Position numbers and translations under genes: made by a program. The notes below the pieces were generated by a model that was not told the DNA's origin, did not search any database, and saw only the letters and a program-made list of their open reading frames with translations. Shown in pieces: positions 34,041 to 49,319 of a DNA stretch of 64,000 nucleotides. Origin of the DNA: Delphinapterus leucas (lineage: Eukaryota; Chordata; Mammalia; Artiodactyla; Monodontidae); the NCBI RefSeq assembly GCF_002288925.2, contig NW_022098069.1:84832826-84896825 (forward strand). The letters are read 5' to 3'. Position 1 is the first letter of the stretch; each line of letters begins with the position of its first letter.

Positions 34041-35579
34041 GGCTGTGATTCGTCTGCTGACAGCATGAGGTCACCACCAAAGCGAGGGAGGGTCAGGGTC
34101 CCAGGGGAGGCTAAGCCAAGGGTGCCGATGCCTAGAGAGGGCCCAGTGGGGAAGAGAGTGGAAGGAGGGAGACATGGGTCTGTGCTGCCCCTTGAGTGGC
34201 CTTCTTGGCACTTCACTTCCCCCTGTGGCTGCTGGTCAGGAGCGAAGGCCTTTGGAAATAGCTAGAGCAAGCTCGCTGGAGAGAAGCTACAGGAGAAGCA
34301 GTAGCATGGGGCAGGTCCCCCTCCCTCAGGGAGAGGAGAGCCAACCCTAAAAGGGAAGCAAATGCGGCAACAGGATGGGGGCTGGGTTGGAGGAGGTGCC
34401 CCACGCGTCCGTCTCTCAGGTTGCCCACCCTTGTTATGCCCTGGGCACTGGGAGCCTGAAGGTGGGGACCTTAGAGCCCAGAGGAAGGACCACCTAGGCC
34501 ACGGACTGCTGCCCCCTTCCCCAGGAGGGCTGCTGGGGCTTTCCGGGGCCTGGCCTCAGGGCACTGGGAACTGACTGGAGGGGCTGGGGCAGGGGATGAT
34601 TCCGGGTCAGGGAGCTGGATGGCAGGGGCAGACAGATGGACCTCCTGCCTGGGGGTCACCCCCGTGGCGCCTTCTCCTGGGCTGTCTGGCGCCACCTCTG
34701 AAAACTCCAAGGACACCGGAGGGCGGCCCAGTTGCTGTGCAGCTCAGCCTGGGAGCGTCCGTTCCACCGAAAGTCCCAAAGCCAGGGGGCAGAGGCAGGT
34801 TTCCGAGGGGGCTCAGCTTTGTTACAGAAGTGACCGTTTCAAGCACCGAATGACCTCTCTCTCAGGGCTCGAGAAGCACACCCAGTAAAGTGTCCTTCCC
34901 CCATGCAGGAGGGCCCTGTCTTCACCCTGCAACAGGCCAGCTGTAGAGATCCAGCCATTGGAATAAGCTTTCAATAAGCTTTCCTCAAGAGCCCATAAAC
35001 TCGGGCCCTGACCCGGGACTTTGCCCACGGGTCCGAGTCCCCCAGCTCAAGAGAGACTGCGATGGTCCAGTGGATGAGGCCCAGGCCAGAGAGCCCTGTT
35101 CCCCACCTGACCTTGCTGGGCTGTCTGGCGCCGGTGTTTTGTTTTGGCCAAAAGAAAAAAACCCTTATGTTAGAGATGGCTCTCAACTCCAGTGAGGGCA
35201 GGGAAAGTGGATGCAGGGGGCCACACAGCTGGCAGCCCCTCGTGCCAGGTGAGTGGCCGGCGGGCTCTGCCTTCGCCTGACTACTGGCTTTCGGTTGTCG
35301 CCAAGGCCCCGGAACCGAGCGACAGAGGATGAAGAATCCCCTCTTCCACCCTAGGCCCCTCTCCTCCCTGACCCTGACTTCCCCTAAGGTCTTGCTGGGT
35401 CTCCCTGTCTGGAGAAAGTGGGGGCTTGAGAGTACAGCTCGCAGACCCCAGCTCCTGCCTGCCCTGCCCACCTGCCCCGGGCCAGCATTGGAGGGTGCTC
35501 CAGGAGCGGGGAGATGGTGCCCACCATAGCCCATTACCAGAGGAGAGGCTCGGCCCCAGTGATCACAGAGCAGCGGCAA
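34041..35579. other. Intergenic, 3' of HMX1
   Basis: No gene recognised. A MIR-like scrap near 35060-35120 (GTCCAGTGGATGAGGCCCAG). A small direct repeat AATAAGCTTTC occurs twice near 34961-34982. Confidence 0.5.
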
Positions 35580-35599
35580 CTGTCCAGAAAACGTCCCTT

Positions 35600-35605
35600 T
35601 TTATT
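35600..35605 (-). terminator. HMX1: Candidate HMX1 poly(A) signal
   Basis: Reading the minus strand this is AATAAA, about 730 bp past the HMX1 stop. GT-rich sequence follows within about 40 bp, as expected downstream of a cleavage site. I saw no other canonical hexamer between it and the stop codon. Confidence 0.6.
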
Positions 35606-36335
35606 CCATACGCAAATAAGTAGATTCATTAAAAAAAAAAATGTCTTCGCCAGGATAACCAGGGGCTGCAGCCTGGGAGAGAAGCCCCAGTCTGGCCCCA
35701 TCTCCAGAATGGACAATCTGAGAGCAGCGCCACCTGGAAGGATCTTCACCCCTTCCGCTCCACAGGGGCTCTCTTCCTGGGATTCTCTCTCTGCCGGCCC
35801 GAGGTTAAGGCCATCAGGCTGATCACAGTGCCCCGGAGGCCTGCTGCCCTCCCTGCCCATGCATAGTCCCAGGCAGGGCTGTTCGGGTTGGAGAGTGGTC
35901 ACCTCCATGAAGCACCTGGGACAGCCTGGATTTGCCGTGGACTGCGCCCAGCCGCTGGCTCCGGCAGGGCGGGGGCTGGATCTGCTCCGAAGTTGAGGCC
36001 TGTCCCCGGGGGTAGGGGGCTGGGGGAGGCTCTGGGCTGCATGGCCAACGGTCTCTGTGATGCTCTCTTCCCAGCGGGGATCCAGCCTTGCGACTGTCTG
36101 GGGAGCCACAGTCACCTGCGTCTCTGTTACATTCTGGACGATCTTCCGATCTTCGGACAGGGGTTCGGCTCGCCCGGGCGGCAGCCTGCACTCCCCGAGG
36201 TGCGGGAGGGCCAGGGGAGCGTCCCTGCCCTCCCTGACAGACGGCCCCCTGGCGCCACCGCTGCCGCCTCGGCCCGTGTGCGCGTCCGCAGAAGTCCCCA
36301 CTGGCCACGGGGAGTGGGCCCGGCCGGCCGGGGGC

Positions 36336-39874
<3,539 letters not shown>

Positions 39875-40274
39875 TGTCAGGGCTGAGGCCGCCTCCGTAG
39901 CCTCCGTGCGACCGCGAGTACCAGCGCGTGGCGCCTCCGCAGCCCAGAGCGTAGGGCGGCCCGGGACCCGGGGGCGGCCGGGGACCGAGGCCCAGCGCGC
40001 CCGGCCCAAGCAGCGCCCGGGCCCGCGCGTCCCCGCTCGACCCGGAGCCCGCGCGCAGCTGTCTCCGCCGCTGCAGCCGCCGCCGCCGCCGCGCCTGCTC
40101 CGCGTCCTCGTCCTCAGGGTCGTCGTCGTCCTCCTCCTCGTCCTCGCGGCCGCCGCCGCCGCCCTGGGCCGCGCGCCCAGCGCCCTTGGCCTCGGCTGCC
40201 AGCAGGTTCTCTATGAGGAAGGAGGAGGCGCGGGCCGGCGTGGCGCGCCCGGGCTCCGTCAGCTCGTCCGGCAT
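39875..40274 (-). CDS. HMX1: HMX1 coding exon 1: N-terminal regulatory part
   Basis: This exon encodes residues 1-133 and the first base of codon 134 of HMX1, a nuclear homeodomain transcription factor of the NK-like class. It starts MPDELTEPGR. Residues 17-26 (SSFLIENLLA) resemble the conserved N-terminal eh1-like motif of NK-type homeoproteins, which in relatives recruits Groucho-type corepressors. An acidic run follows at about 43-60, then an arginine-rich run at about 62-71, then a Gly/Pro/Ala-rich stretch and a Tyr/Gly-rich end (GGYGGGLSPD). The donor reads GACA|GTGAGT. If unspliced, the frame hits TGA within three codons, which supports the splice. The start was chosen by family similarity and an acceptable context (G at -3). 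The same frame stays open upstream to another ATG at 40529, 85 codons earlier, but that stretch does not match the known family start. Confidence 0.95.
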
Positions 40275-40960
40275 CGCGGCCGCCGGTCCGTCGGGCTCTG
40301 CCGGGCTCCTCGGGGTTCCGGGAGCCCGGGGTGCGGCCGGTCCCGGTCCCCGCTGGGGACGCTGGCGCGCGGCTCCCTGGCGCACGCGCGGGCCGGCCCT
40401 GGAGCCGCTGCCCGGAGCGCTGGCGTCGGGCCCCGCGGGGCAGGCAGCGGCCTCCGCGCCGGACTGGGCTGGGCCGGGAGCGGGTGCGCGCCGACAGCTG
40501 GCCGGGCAGCAGCCTCGCTCGCCTTTCACGTCGCCGCTCTGGTCGCCGCCCGGGCCGGCCCCGCTGGGGGCGGGGAGGGCAGGGGAGGGGCCAGCAGGGG
40601 CGGGGCGGGGCGGGCCGGGCGGGCAGCCAGCTCAGCCCGAGGATGCCGCGCCGGCCCCGAGTGCGGCCACTGCTCGGAGACGCCGCCCGGATCCGGGCGC
40701 GCAGGCGGTCGCGCGTCCGAGGGCGGGCGGCCGGCGGCCCAGGCGGGGGGTCGCGGCCAGTTTGGCCCCGCGTGATTCATTCCCCCGGCCCGAGCCACCG
40801 GAGCCGGGCGTTGGAGAGGTGGGGCCTCGGTCGCGGGGCCGCCTATTGGCTGCGGGGCTCCGATGAGAAGCAGACTGGCCAATCAGTGTCCGGCAAGGGG
40901 AGTAATTACCTCGCTGAGGGGAGAGTGTTGGACCAAGAGTGAGGAACTGCGCGTGTGCGC
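40275..40960 (-). promoter_or_regulatory. HMX1: HMX1 5' region and CpG-island promoter
   Basis: This is the CpG-dense stretch just upstream of the HMX1 start. It has clustered GC boxes (plus-strand GGGGCGGGGCGGGGCGGG near 40600), an inverted CCAAT box (ATTGG, 40845-40849), a forward CCAAT box (40879-40883) and a palindromic homeodomain core TAATTA (40903-40908). No TATA box is evident, so dispersed initiation is likely. The G-rich plus-strand repeats could form a G-quadruplex on the non-transcribed side. The exact start site cannot be fixed from sequence. Confidence 0.7.
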
Positions 40961-41048
40961 GCGCACGAGTGTGGTGAGTGTGTGTGTGCGTGTGTGTGTG
41001 TGTGTGCACGTGTGTGTGTGCTTGTATGTATTTGTGTGCGTGTGTATA
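40951..41048 (+). repeat. (GT)n microsatellite upstream of HMX1
   Basis: An imperfect alternating purine-pyrimidine run (GCGTGTGCGCGCGCACG followed by GT repeats). It sits just outside the promoter CpG island and could adopt Z-DNA. Confidence 0.9.
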
Positions 41049-42710
41049 CCGTGGCAGGAAGACCCCGGGGCTTCCAAGAAACAGCAAGAGAATGGGTTAG
41101 TCAGTTTTTTAGACTCCGGATGTCAAGGCTGCAAAATTGTGGCATATTTTTAATATTTACACTTAATGAAATATGGATTTAATGCCAAAGGTAGTGCGAC
41201 AGAACTCTCTAGGTCTCAGATTCAGGCTCAAAATGTAAGAAAATGCTAGCCCCCACCCCTATCCCCGTGGCCCTGCCGGCAGAACGCCCGATGTCACACA
41301 CGCTGAGCGAGAGGGGGTCTCCACCGTCCAGCTCCGTAAGAGGCTCGGGCCTCAGTGGCGGGCGGGAGCCATTGCCTTGGCCGGCCGCGTAGGTCTTAGG
41401 GGCAGGCCCCGACTGTAAAGCGGTGGGGAGTCCCCTCCCACTTCTGCAGCAGGGGGTGCAGTGACCAAAGTGCATCCCGGCCCACGCCGTCGCCCTCGGA
41501 GCTGTGGCCCCTCAAGAGTAACCTTCTGACCGGCTTCCTCTGGGAGCGGGTGACGGCCGAGTCACCGGACGGCAACGCGGATGCGCGGGCGCAGCAGGCT
41601 TCACCGGACGCGGGTTACCGCGGAGAGGTACACCCAGCCTCCCAGTGCCAGCCGGGGGGCCGCGACCAACCGAGTGCCGCCCGCCGCCTCGCTTTAATTT
41701 TCAGAACAACCACGGTGGAGGGAGCATCAACCCCATTTTCCAGAGGGAAAAACAGAGCCGAGGAGAGACCATTCCAGATGGTAAGTGGCTCTGGCAGGCC
41801 TGCAATTCCGACAATCAGGGCCTGGGGCCCTTCTGGCACCGACAGCCCCAGAGTCAGATGGGGATGGGAGCGAGAAGCAGCCGAGCAGCGGGTCTAGGAG
41901 GCCGGGAGGCCGGGTGGGTCTGAGGCCTAGTGGAGGGACCTTGCTGGCCCGCCTGTGGCCGCGGAGACAAAACGGTGAGCACTTCGGGTGCGTCTTCTGG
42001 CTGCAGAGGGAGCCGGTCACCGCCACCCCCGCCCCGCGCCACCCCCTTACCATCTTACCACCCTGAGCCTACCTACCCGCGGCTGCCGGGAGGGACCTCT
42101 GGTGTCCAGTGTCCTGGAGACCTTGGGTGGGAGGCGGGCTTTTCTGCAGACTCGAGGACAAGATGCTCGACCCATCTCCTCGCCCTCACATCCCGCCCCA
42201 GGAGCGACAAAGATGATCAACGACAGGGACTCACCGGGTTGTTTAACTCCAGCCTGGAGGCAGACAGAGTTGGGGCTTTTCCCCCATTGCATGGGTGAGG
42301 ACACTGGGCCAAAGTGGGTGAGCCGGGGTCTTAGGGAAGAGCTGTTGTCTCCTAAGTACTGCTCCCTGGGGGTGCCCACGGTCAGAGAGACTCCAAGGCA
42401 GAGGTAGCCCAGCCAGAGGAGGGCGGGTCAAGGGAAGAAATGACTGCCCCAGTCGGTGTGGGGGAGAAGCAACAGCCTCTGGCTAATCACAGCATTTAAT
42501 TCGAGGGTGCTTCTAAGAGACGGAGAAACTGAGACCAGAGAGGGACCCGGATGAAAAGACAAGTGGTGGAGAGGATGCCTTCCAGATGACCACCTACTAC
42601 ATGCAGGTTTCCCGGGGCCTGCCTGTGAGTGGCTCCTGAGCATGTTTCTGGAACCACAAGCCTGGTGTCACTCCCATGGTTTCTGAGCACTTTGAGTGGG
42701 GGCTTCCTCA
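41049..42710. other. HMX1 upstream intergenic DNA
   Basis: No gene recognised. A small CpG-rich patch lies near 41470-41700. 41690-41830 reads as antisense MIR (CCCATTTTCCAGAGGGAAAA, ACAGAGCCGAGGAGAGACCA). Confidence 0.5.
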
Positions 42711-42714
42711 GAGT

Positions 42715-42890
42715 CTGGGTTCTAATGCTTTCTACTCTGGGCTGTGTGGCCCTGGGCAGGCGGCCTCGCCTCTCTGATCCTCCGTTCCCTCTCCTGTACA
42801 CCGCGGGTAGTAAGCACCCCTGCCTGCGCCAGGCTGTTGGGAGTGGAGGCCGGCTGGGCATCGGGCACTGCTCGAACGTCTCCCACTGCC
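42715..42890 (+). repeat. MIR element
   Basis: Sense MIR: GTCTGGGTTCTAATGCTTTC, GGCTGTGTGGCCCTGGGCAG, TCTCTGATCCTCCGTTCCCT. Confidence 0.65.
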
Positions 42891-43655
42891 TCTGGGGAAC
42901 ATGGAGGGACGGGAGGCGAGGGCACAGGCCGGACCGGGCCGAAGGAGAGTAGACCTTCCTCCCAAGCACCGGTCTTTGGGGGCTTGGAGGGCGTGTCTCC
43001 TCCCAAGGGCTCCAGGGCTGGGTCCTGGCACTGCTGTCCCCAGGAGGCTCCCAGCAACTGTGGCAGCAGAACTCCAGCGCGTGGCGCGGGGCCCCGGCGA
43101 GCAGACAGAGGGTTGCTGGGCAAGATCAGGTGGGGAGGCGTGAAATAGCCACCCTGGTGCTCGCCCAGGCGGCCACCTCTGTGCTCCGTGCGTCCCGGAG
43201 CTGGATCGCCACTCTGCTTGGAGGTGACAGGAGGCCGAGTTCGGAGGGGGGATTGTCGGCGGAGGCGTGTCACGTTCAGGCCCGGAAGCAACTCCAGGAT
43301 AGTATCGGGCAGTCAGGATGCTCTCTGGAGACTGACTGTGAAGCCTCATGGCCCTGAGAGGGCTTCTGATCCTCCCAGGGCCAGAGCCCAAGTTTCTGGT
43401 CACCTTCGGGCAGAAGGACTCCCCAGGCAGAAAAGTGGAGCCATGACGTCAGCCGCCCTTCCTCACTGCCCGTCCACTCTTGTCTGTCCTAATGTTTCGT
43501 CCACCGCCACCTCTCCCCTCTGCGGCGGGACCACCAGAGAATCCCCAGCGAACGGGCTCTTCACAACTGGACAGTGGGAACCTTGTCACCTCCTAGCTCA
43601 GTGCTGGTGTCCAAAGATGCCCCATGAACCAGGGGGAGCGGGTTAGTGGGAATAA
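42891..43655. other. Intergenic, no gene recognised
   Basis: GC-rich unique-looking DNA. No domain or splice pair is convincing. Confidence 0.5.
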
Positions 43656-43659
43656 TCCC

Positions 43660-44210
43660 AAGAGCACAGATCAGGAGTCAGCAAACTGCAGTAGCCACTG
43701 CCTGTTGTGTTTTGTTTTAATCAACTTTTTTCTTTGGGAATAATTTTAGAGAATTCCCACTTTAAAATTTAAATTTGATCTTCCCTTCATCCTTCAACCC
43801 AATTCCATTTGTCCTAACCTCGCCCCCATGCCACCCCACATGCCTGTTCTTGTGTATGAATTTACAGAAGCAGTATTCCATTATACACCTCTCCCATCTT
43901 GCACTTTTTTCACCTTAATGTAGGAATTTGATACTGATAAATGAAGCAATGATTTTCTAACCACCGTGCACTAAACCAACAGTCACAGATGCCTTTGTTC
44001 CAGTTACTGTGGTCGAATCACGCATTACCCCCAAACTCAGGGTGTCAAATAACCGTTTATCAGTATGCTCATGCTGTGTGTGGATGAGGGTGGCTTGTCT
44101 CCACTGCAAGGTGTCTGGCCCTCAGCTGGGGAGTGGGGCAGGACTTACCTGAGGCGCTTTGGCTCCTGTATCCGGGGGCTGATGGTGATGTCAGCAGAGG
44201 GACCCCCGCC
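43660..44210. repeat. Old AT-rich interspersed repeats, family uncertain
   Basis: GGAGTCAGCAAACTGCAGTA near 43673 is a phrase of a common mammalian repeat. It is followed by old L1-like AT-rich text (TTACAGAAGCAGTATTCCAT near 43861). 43995-44200 resembles a further unclassified element. Confidence 0.35.
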
Positions 44211-45325
44211 TGGGGCTTCTCTGTGTGACCTCGGCTTTCTCACAGCATAGGTTCCCCAGTACGAGTGGGTGTGTGGGGGGGTGTCGGAGGGGGGCATGGA
44301 ACGTCGCCTGGGATTCGAACCTTACTCTCCTCGGCTTTGTTGAGTACATGGAGCGGTCACAGCCCCCATGGGGTGCAAAGGGAGGAACTTGGACCCCATC
44401 GCTCAGTAGGGGGATCATCAGATGGTAGGATGAGAAATCCAGGAAAAGACACGTGCCCCAAGGGTAGCTGATCCCCTGTTAGGGGACTTTCAGGCTGCTG
44501 CCAGCTCTCCACTACTGCAGTTCATGTCGGGATGAACAGACCTGCCCATCTTTCTTTGTGGGCCGGAGAGTCGTCTGGGGGTGCATGCCCCCCGAATGGG
44601 ACTTCTGGGGGGCGGGGTCTATACAGACTCCACGTCACAAGTGCTTCAGAAAGTCTCCCCAGAACAGCTGCATCAGTTTCCCTTTCGTCACATCTTCGCG
44701 GCCACCTAGTCTTATGGGACCTTGGTCTGTGGCACCGTGATACGCGTGAGAAGGAAATCGGGTGTCTTCGGTAATGATCCTCTGGCGGCTAACAGGGTGA
44801 GGTCACTGCACTGTGTGGGCCGATGCGAGATGAAGGGGCGGGGTTAGTGTTCCTGAGCGGCAGCCCATGAGGGGGTAGGCGGGGCTCGAGATCTGGATTC
44901 TGTTGGATTGTGAAGCCTTCAAGCTAAAGAATAGGGTTCTTAGTTGGCAAAGCAATGGGGAGCCCCTGAAGGTTTTTGAGCTGGGGAAGTGCCAGGACTA
45001 GAGCTGGGCCTTGGGAGGAGTAACCTGAAAGCACTAGCATGTGCAAGGTGAAGGGGCATGAGTAGGGTCCAAGGAGGGTCTCACCACCATCCTAGCGGTA
45101 AGCAGAAAAGCCCCAGGAGGATAGTGGCCGTGCAAAGGGACCACATCTCAGGTGTCCACCTGGTGGCGCACGGGCCTGGGCAGGGGGTGGGGGGGGTAGG
45201 CAGGGTGGGAGGGAGTCTCAGAACGTTCTTATTGGCTTGTCAGATGGTCCACTTCCCACATCACAGCCACGTGAAATGTCCTTGCAGCTGCCCAGATGTG
45301 CAGTCAGGCGCCAGGCTCCGTTCCC
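44211..45325. other. Intergenic, no gene recognised
   Basis: Mixed composition with no confident repeat or gene. Confidence 0.5.
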
Positions 45326-45329
45326 AGCC

Positions 45330-45460
45330 CAGCTGCTACATCCACTGTGGTCATGAGAAAGTCACCGCCCTCCGGAGACCTCAGTGTCCTCAGTGGCAAA
45401 GTGGGAATAACAGTCCCACCCAGTGCACAGGGCTGGCCTGGGGTTGAGTGCACATAACCA
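45330..45460 (+). repeat. MIR element
   Basis: Sense MIR: GAGAAAGTCACCGCCCTCCG, CCTCAGTGGCAAAGTGGGAA, TAACAGTCCCACCCAGTGCA. Confidence 0.6.
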
Positions 45461-45654
45461 CGCAGGCAAGTCTTTGGCATAGATTTAAAATGTTGGCTTG
45501 AAAAAGACCAAATGTTTGGAATTATTTTGGCTGCCTTTTGAGGGTCTACCCACTTCCTTCCTTGTGGGTCTGCCTTTAAACCCTGAAAAGGGGAGGAAGA
45601 TTTTCACAAAGTGTTCAGTGGATGCTTCCCAGAGTTCCACTCCCTGGGACGTAG

Positions 45655-45832
45655 TGGGTGGAGGAGGCAGGGGATGGAGAAGGGGGGGAAAGGGGAGGAG
45701 GGGGGAGAGGGGGAGCGGAGGGGGAGAGGGAGAGGGGAGGGGGGAGAGGGGGAGGAACAGGAGGGGGGGGGAGGGGGGGAGGGGGAGAGGAGGGAGGGGG
45801 AGAGGAGGATGGGGCAGTGGGAGGAGGAAGAT
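45655..45832 (+). repeat. Polypurine (GGGGGAGA-type) tract
   Basis: About 180 bp made almost entirely of G and A on the plus strand. Mirror-symmetric parts make triplex (H-DNA) or G-quadruplex formation possible. It produces long Gly/Glu/Arg and Pro/Ser frames that are not genes. Confidence 0.9.
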
Positions 45833-47625
45833 GAAGTGCTAGGCATCCCTGGCGCGCAGGAGGCAGGAGCGGAGCCCGCCCAGGGGAGCCCGGGTTCTCA
45901 AGGACCCGGGCCCGCACAGCGTGTGCGCATGGCCAGAACCACGTTCCCGAAGCGCAGGTGACTCCTCCCCAGCCAGTAAGGCCGGGCCAGGCAAGAAGCC
46001 CCCTTCCCCGCGGGCTCAGAGCCGCCGGGAGGCTGGGGCAGACAGGAAGACATGCCAACCTCTGTCCGCTGACCAAGCCGTCCCCAGGAGCAGGAAGCTG
46101 GGTCAGGGAGGCTAATCCCCCTCCAACCCTCAGGGCCTTTGCCAGGAGCCCCTGCCCTGGGCCAGAGCCGATCTCTAGCCCTCTGCTCATCCCCACCCCA
46201 GGCTTGATGGGTGTATCGTGTCTTGTCCCTGCTTGGAGAAGGAGCCCACCGGACCCCTGTGCCCTCGTGCTCAGCAAACCTTGGACCTAGCCAGGGGCTC
46301 TCATTGGTGGAGGGAACCTTTCTTTCTCTGCAGGTATATTCCCTGCTCCAACATTTTATTTTGAAAGGACTGGCCATTGAACACCCACGCACCCACCATC
46401 TAGATACTTCCTTGAGCATGTTGCTTTCCTTGCTTTATCACATCTGCCCATCCCTCCATTCCTCCATCCATCACAGCAATGTGTGAATTGGGGTCCCAGC
46501 CCTGCCACCTACCAGCAGTGAGACTCGGTGCTGTTGCCTGTCCCGAGGCACCACCTCCTCCTCTGGAAATGGGCGTCATAGGGCTTCTTGCGCTGGAGGC
46601 AGTGCCCAAGAAGACTGTGCCACAGATGGACGCTCTCAAGGTTAGTTTTTAATGTGACGATACAATCACACACTTGATTTCTTCGTGTGACATCTGTGCA
46701 CTGACTCTGCATTCCAGATGCCGTGTTTTCCTGTCTCAGTAAAGATATGCGAAGTTGTGGTCGCTGAGGCTCGGGTGCAGGAATGTCTGCCTATAATGGG
46801 AAGGGCACCTCGAGGTGGGGGCAGCTTTTGGTTTCCACAATGGAGTGCAGATCTGTGCTTGGAGTTATCCAAACCACTGAGGACCTTCAGACAGCTCAGG
46901 CCGCCCCTGACCTTGATTGGAAGTGAATCGGGGTTGGAGAAATGAGGCTGGAACAAAGTGCTGGGGTGAACACAGTGCAGGGAACCTCTTCCCAGGAGCC
47001 GGAGGGAAGTTTCTGGAAACAGAGTCTGGCTGTAATGGGAACCCTGCCAATCTGGCCGGCTCACCCCTCCAGGCTTTGGAATGGATGCCTGTGGCCTAGC
47101 GGGACGTGTTTGTGGAGGACCCCCAGCTCAGGGTGCCAGCAGGAACGTTTGGCGTGGGAATGGTAGTTGCACTGCTCAGTTATCCCTGCCAGGGGCGGGG
47201 CACGTGGGGGCCGGTGAGGAAGCCCCCTCCCCCAGGGGCTGAATCGGGACTCCAACAGGTTTTCCCGCACTTCCCGGCCTGGGGCTTGCCCACGTGAGTC
47301 CATCACACTCAGAAACCCTGAAAGTACTTGTGGAGAACGATGGCCCTAAACAGATTCACTGCAGCAGGACTCGCGACTGCAAAAACTGAACCACCCTCCC
47401 TGAAAACACAGGGGAGCGGGTTATGTAAATAGTGACCTGTCATGCAGCTGGGGAAAGAATGGGGTGCTCTCGATAGGGGGCCCTCCAAAGGATGGACTGG
47501 GAAAAGCAAACAAACCAGGGTACAGGATGTGCGTCAGAGGTGTGCAAGGGGCAGGGGGTGCACACAAGCAAGCGTATTTACGCACATACACGTTATGCTA
47601 GTTCATTCGTCTATGGTTTTGTGTG
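45833..47625. other. Intergenic with one MIR
   Basis: No gene recognised. 46480-46600 resembles sense MIR (CAGCCCTGCCACCTACCAGC, CCACCTCCTCCTCTGGAAAT). A pyrimidine-rich CCATCCCTCCATTCCTCCAT stretch lies at 46448. Confidence 0.5.
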
Positions 47626-47629
47626 TCCA

Positions 47630-48050
47630 TATCTGTGATGGACAGAATTGTGTCTCCCCAAAATTCATATGTTGAAGCCCTAACCCCCAGTGCCTCCAAA
47701 TGTGACTTTATCTGGAGATAGGGTCACTGCAGATGTAATGAATTACTACGGTGAGATCACCCTGGAGTGAGTGGGCCCTGATCCAAAATGACTGGTGTCC
47801 TTATACAACGAATGCCCTGCAAAGAGAGAGCATCGCGGGGGAGAACGCAGGGCAGGGCTGGGGAGGTGCTGCCACGTGACCGCACAAGACTGGAGCTGAC
47901 CCCCGACGCTGGGGGAGAGCCTGGAACAGACCTACCCAGCACCTCCAGGGGAGTGTCGCCCTGCCCACGCCTTGGTCTTGGGTTTCTGGCCTCCGGACTG
48001 TGAGACACTTAGCTTCTGCTGTCTGAACCCCCTGGAATGCAGTGCAGCTT
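47630..48050 (+). mobile_element. MLT1-like LTR remnant
   Basis: Landmarks: GAATTGTGTCTCCCCAAAAT, CATATGTTGAAGCCCTAACC, GACTGGTGTCCTTATACAAC-like text and GGCCTCCGGACTGTGAGACA. The same family as 18150-18520. No internal sequence. Confidence 0.65.
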
Positions 48051-48060
48051 CTGTGTCTGT

Positions 48061-48106
48061 GGGAGGAGGCCTGGGGGCCTGGTGGGAGGAGGCCTGGGGG
48101 CCTGGT
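48061..48106 (+). repeat. Perfect two-copy 23-bp tandem repeat
   Basis: Unit opens GGGAGGAGGCCTGGGGGCCT, copied exactly at 48061-48083 and 48084-48106, then a partial third. Confidence 0.95.
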
Positions 48107-48109
48107 GGG

Positions 48110-49310
48110 AGGCGCCCTTCCAGGAGACCCGGGCGCTGGGACAGCGGCGAGAGGACGTCTCAGGTCCACACTGTCTTCACCGTTCAGGTTTTGTAGCAGG
48201 TGCAAGCACTACTTAATTTTTTTAAACAAAGTGGACAAAGTTAAAAGCCCTCAGAGTGATGCCCTGGGAGAGGGGAACTTTAAGGGCGTTTGGCAGAGAA
48301 GCTGACTGAGGCTGGGGGACCCGAGGTAGCCAGGCTGTGGGATGAAAGCAGAGGATGTGGGGGAGAAGTTCGGGGATCCCGGGGGGCCCAGGGGTCCTCC
48401 CGGGCTCACGTATGCGTGTGATCAAGGCGGGGATGGGGACAGCAGGTGGAGAGGGGCTGGCTGACCCTCTGAAAGTGGGGGATGGAGGGGAGGTCCACGT
48501 GGGCGGGTGGTCCCCTGAGGCCGGCATGTTGTCCAGGGGTTGCCGCCTTCCTTACCCGAGGCTGCAGGGAGGCTGGGCTCTGCCTCAGGTCCACCCGCAG
48601 CCCCTGGACCAGTCTCAGCCTCGACTTCCTCATCTGATGGAGGAATAAACGGCACCCAGGCCAGAGAAAGATGTTCAGGGACCATGCTGGCGACAGGTAT
48701 CCTCCGAGGGCACCCCTGCCCAGCCCCCAGCCCAGGGCTCAGCTCAGAGTGGGGAGAGGCAGGCAGCACCCAGCGGACCAATGTCTTGTGGGGACCATCA
48801 CCTCCCTGCCACTGGAGCTGGTCGTCCCAAACCAGTGAGCCTTTCAGCAGGTCCTGGAGGGAATGAATTCTTTGCCCGTTGGAGGGCTGAATTTAAAGCA
48901 GCGGGTCATCTGCACAGAAACCTTCTCCAGAGCTGCTCAGCCGTGGAGGGTTGGCCTGGGGAAGACCCTACAGTCCAACGTGCCTGCACCCCAAGGCCCT
49001 CGCCCGCCAGGCCATTTTTCACCACAGGGCCTGCAGAAAACACCTACTCTAGCACTTGCAGGGTGAGTTTGATAACTGAAGTGGGAGAAAGATGTTGAGG
49101 GAGACTAGGCAAGGGGCAAATTTTGGCTTCCTCCCTGCCCCTTGTGCTTGTGTGCAGACCGGTGGGAGGGAAGCACTCCTGCAGGGCCCCCCAGATCCCA
49201 GCGGGAACTCAGCGGCATCCGACCAAAGGCCCTTCTGCTGGGTCCCCCGCAGCTGCAGCCTGGGCTCTGAGTGTCTCTAGGACACTGAGTTTTGTCTGTG
49301 AAACACCAGG
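48110..49310. other. Intergenic, no gene recognised
   Basis: GC-rich; a MIR-like scrap near 48600-48660 (CTCGACTTCCTCATCTGATG). Nothing else distinctive. Confidence 0.5.
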
Positions 49311-49319
49311 GACCAATCC

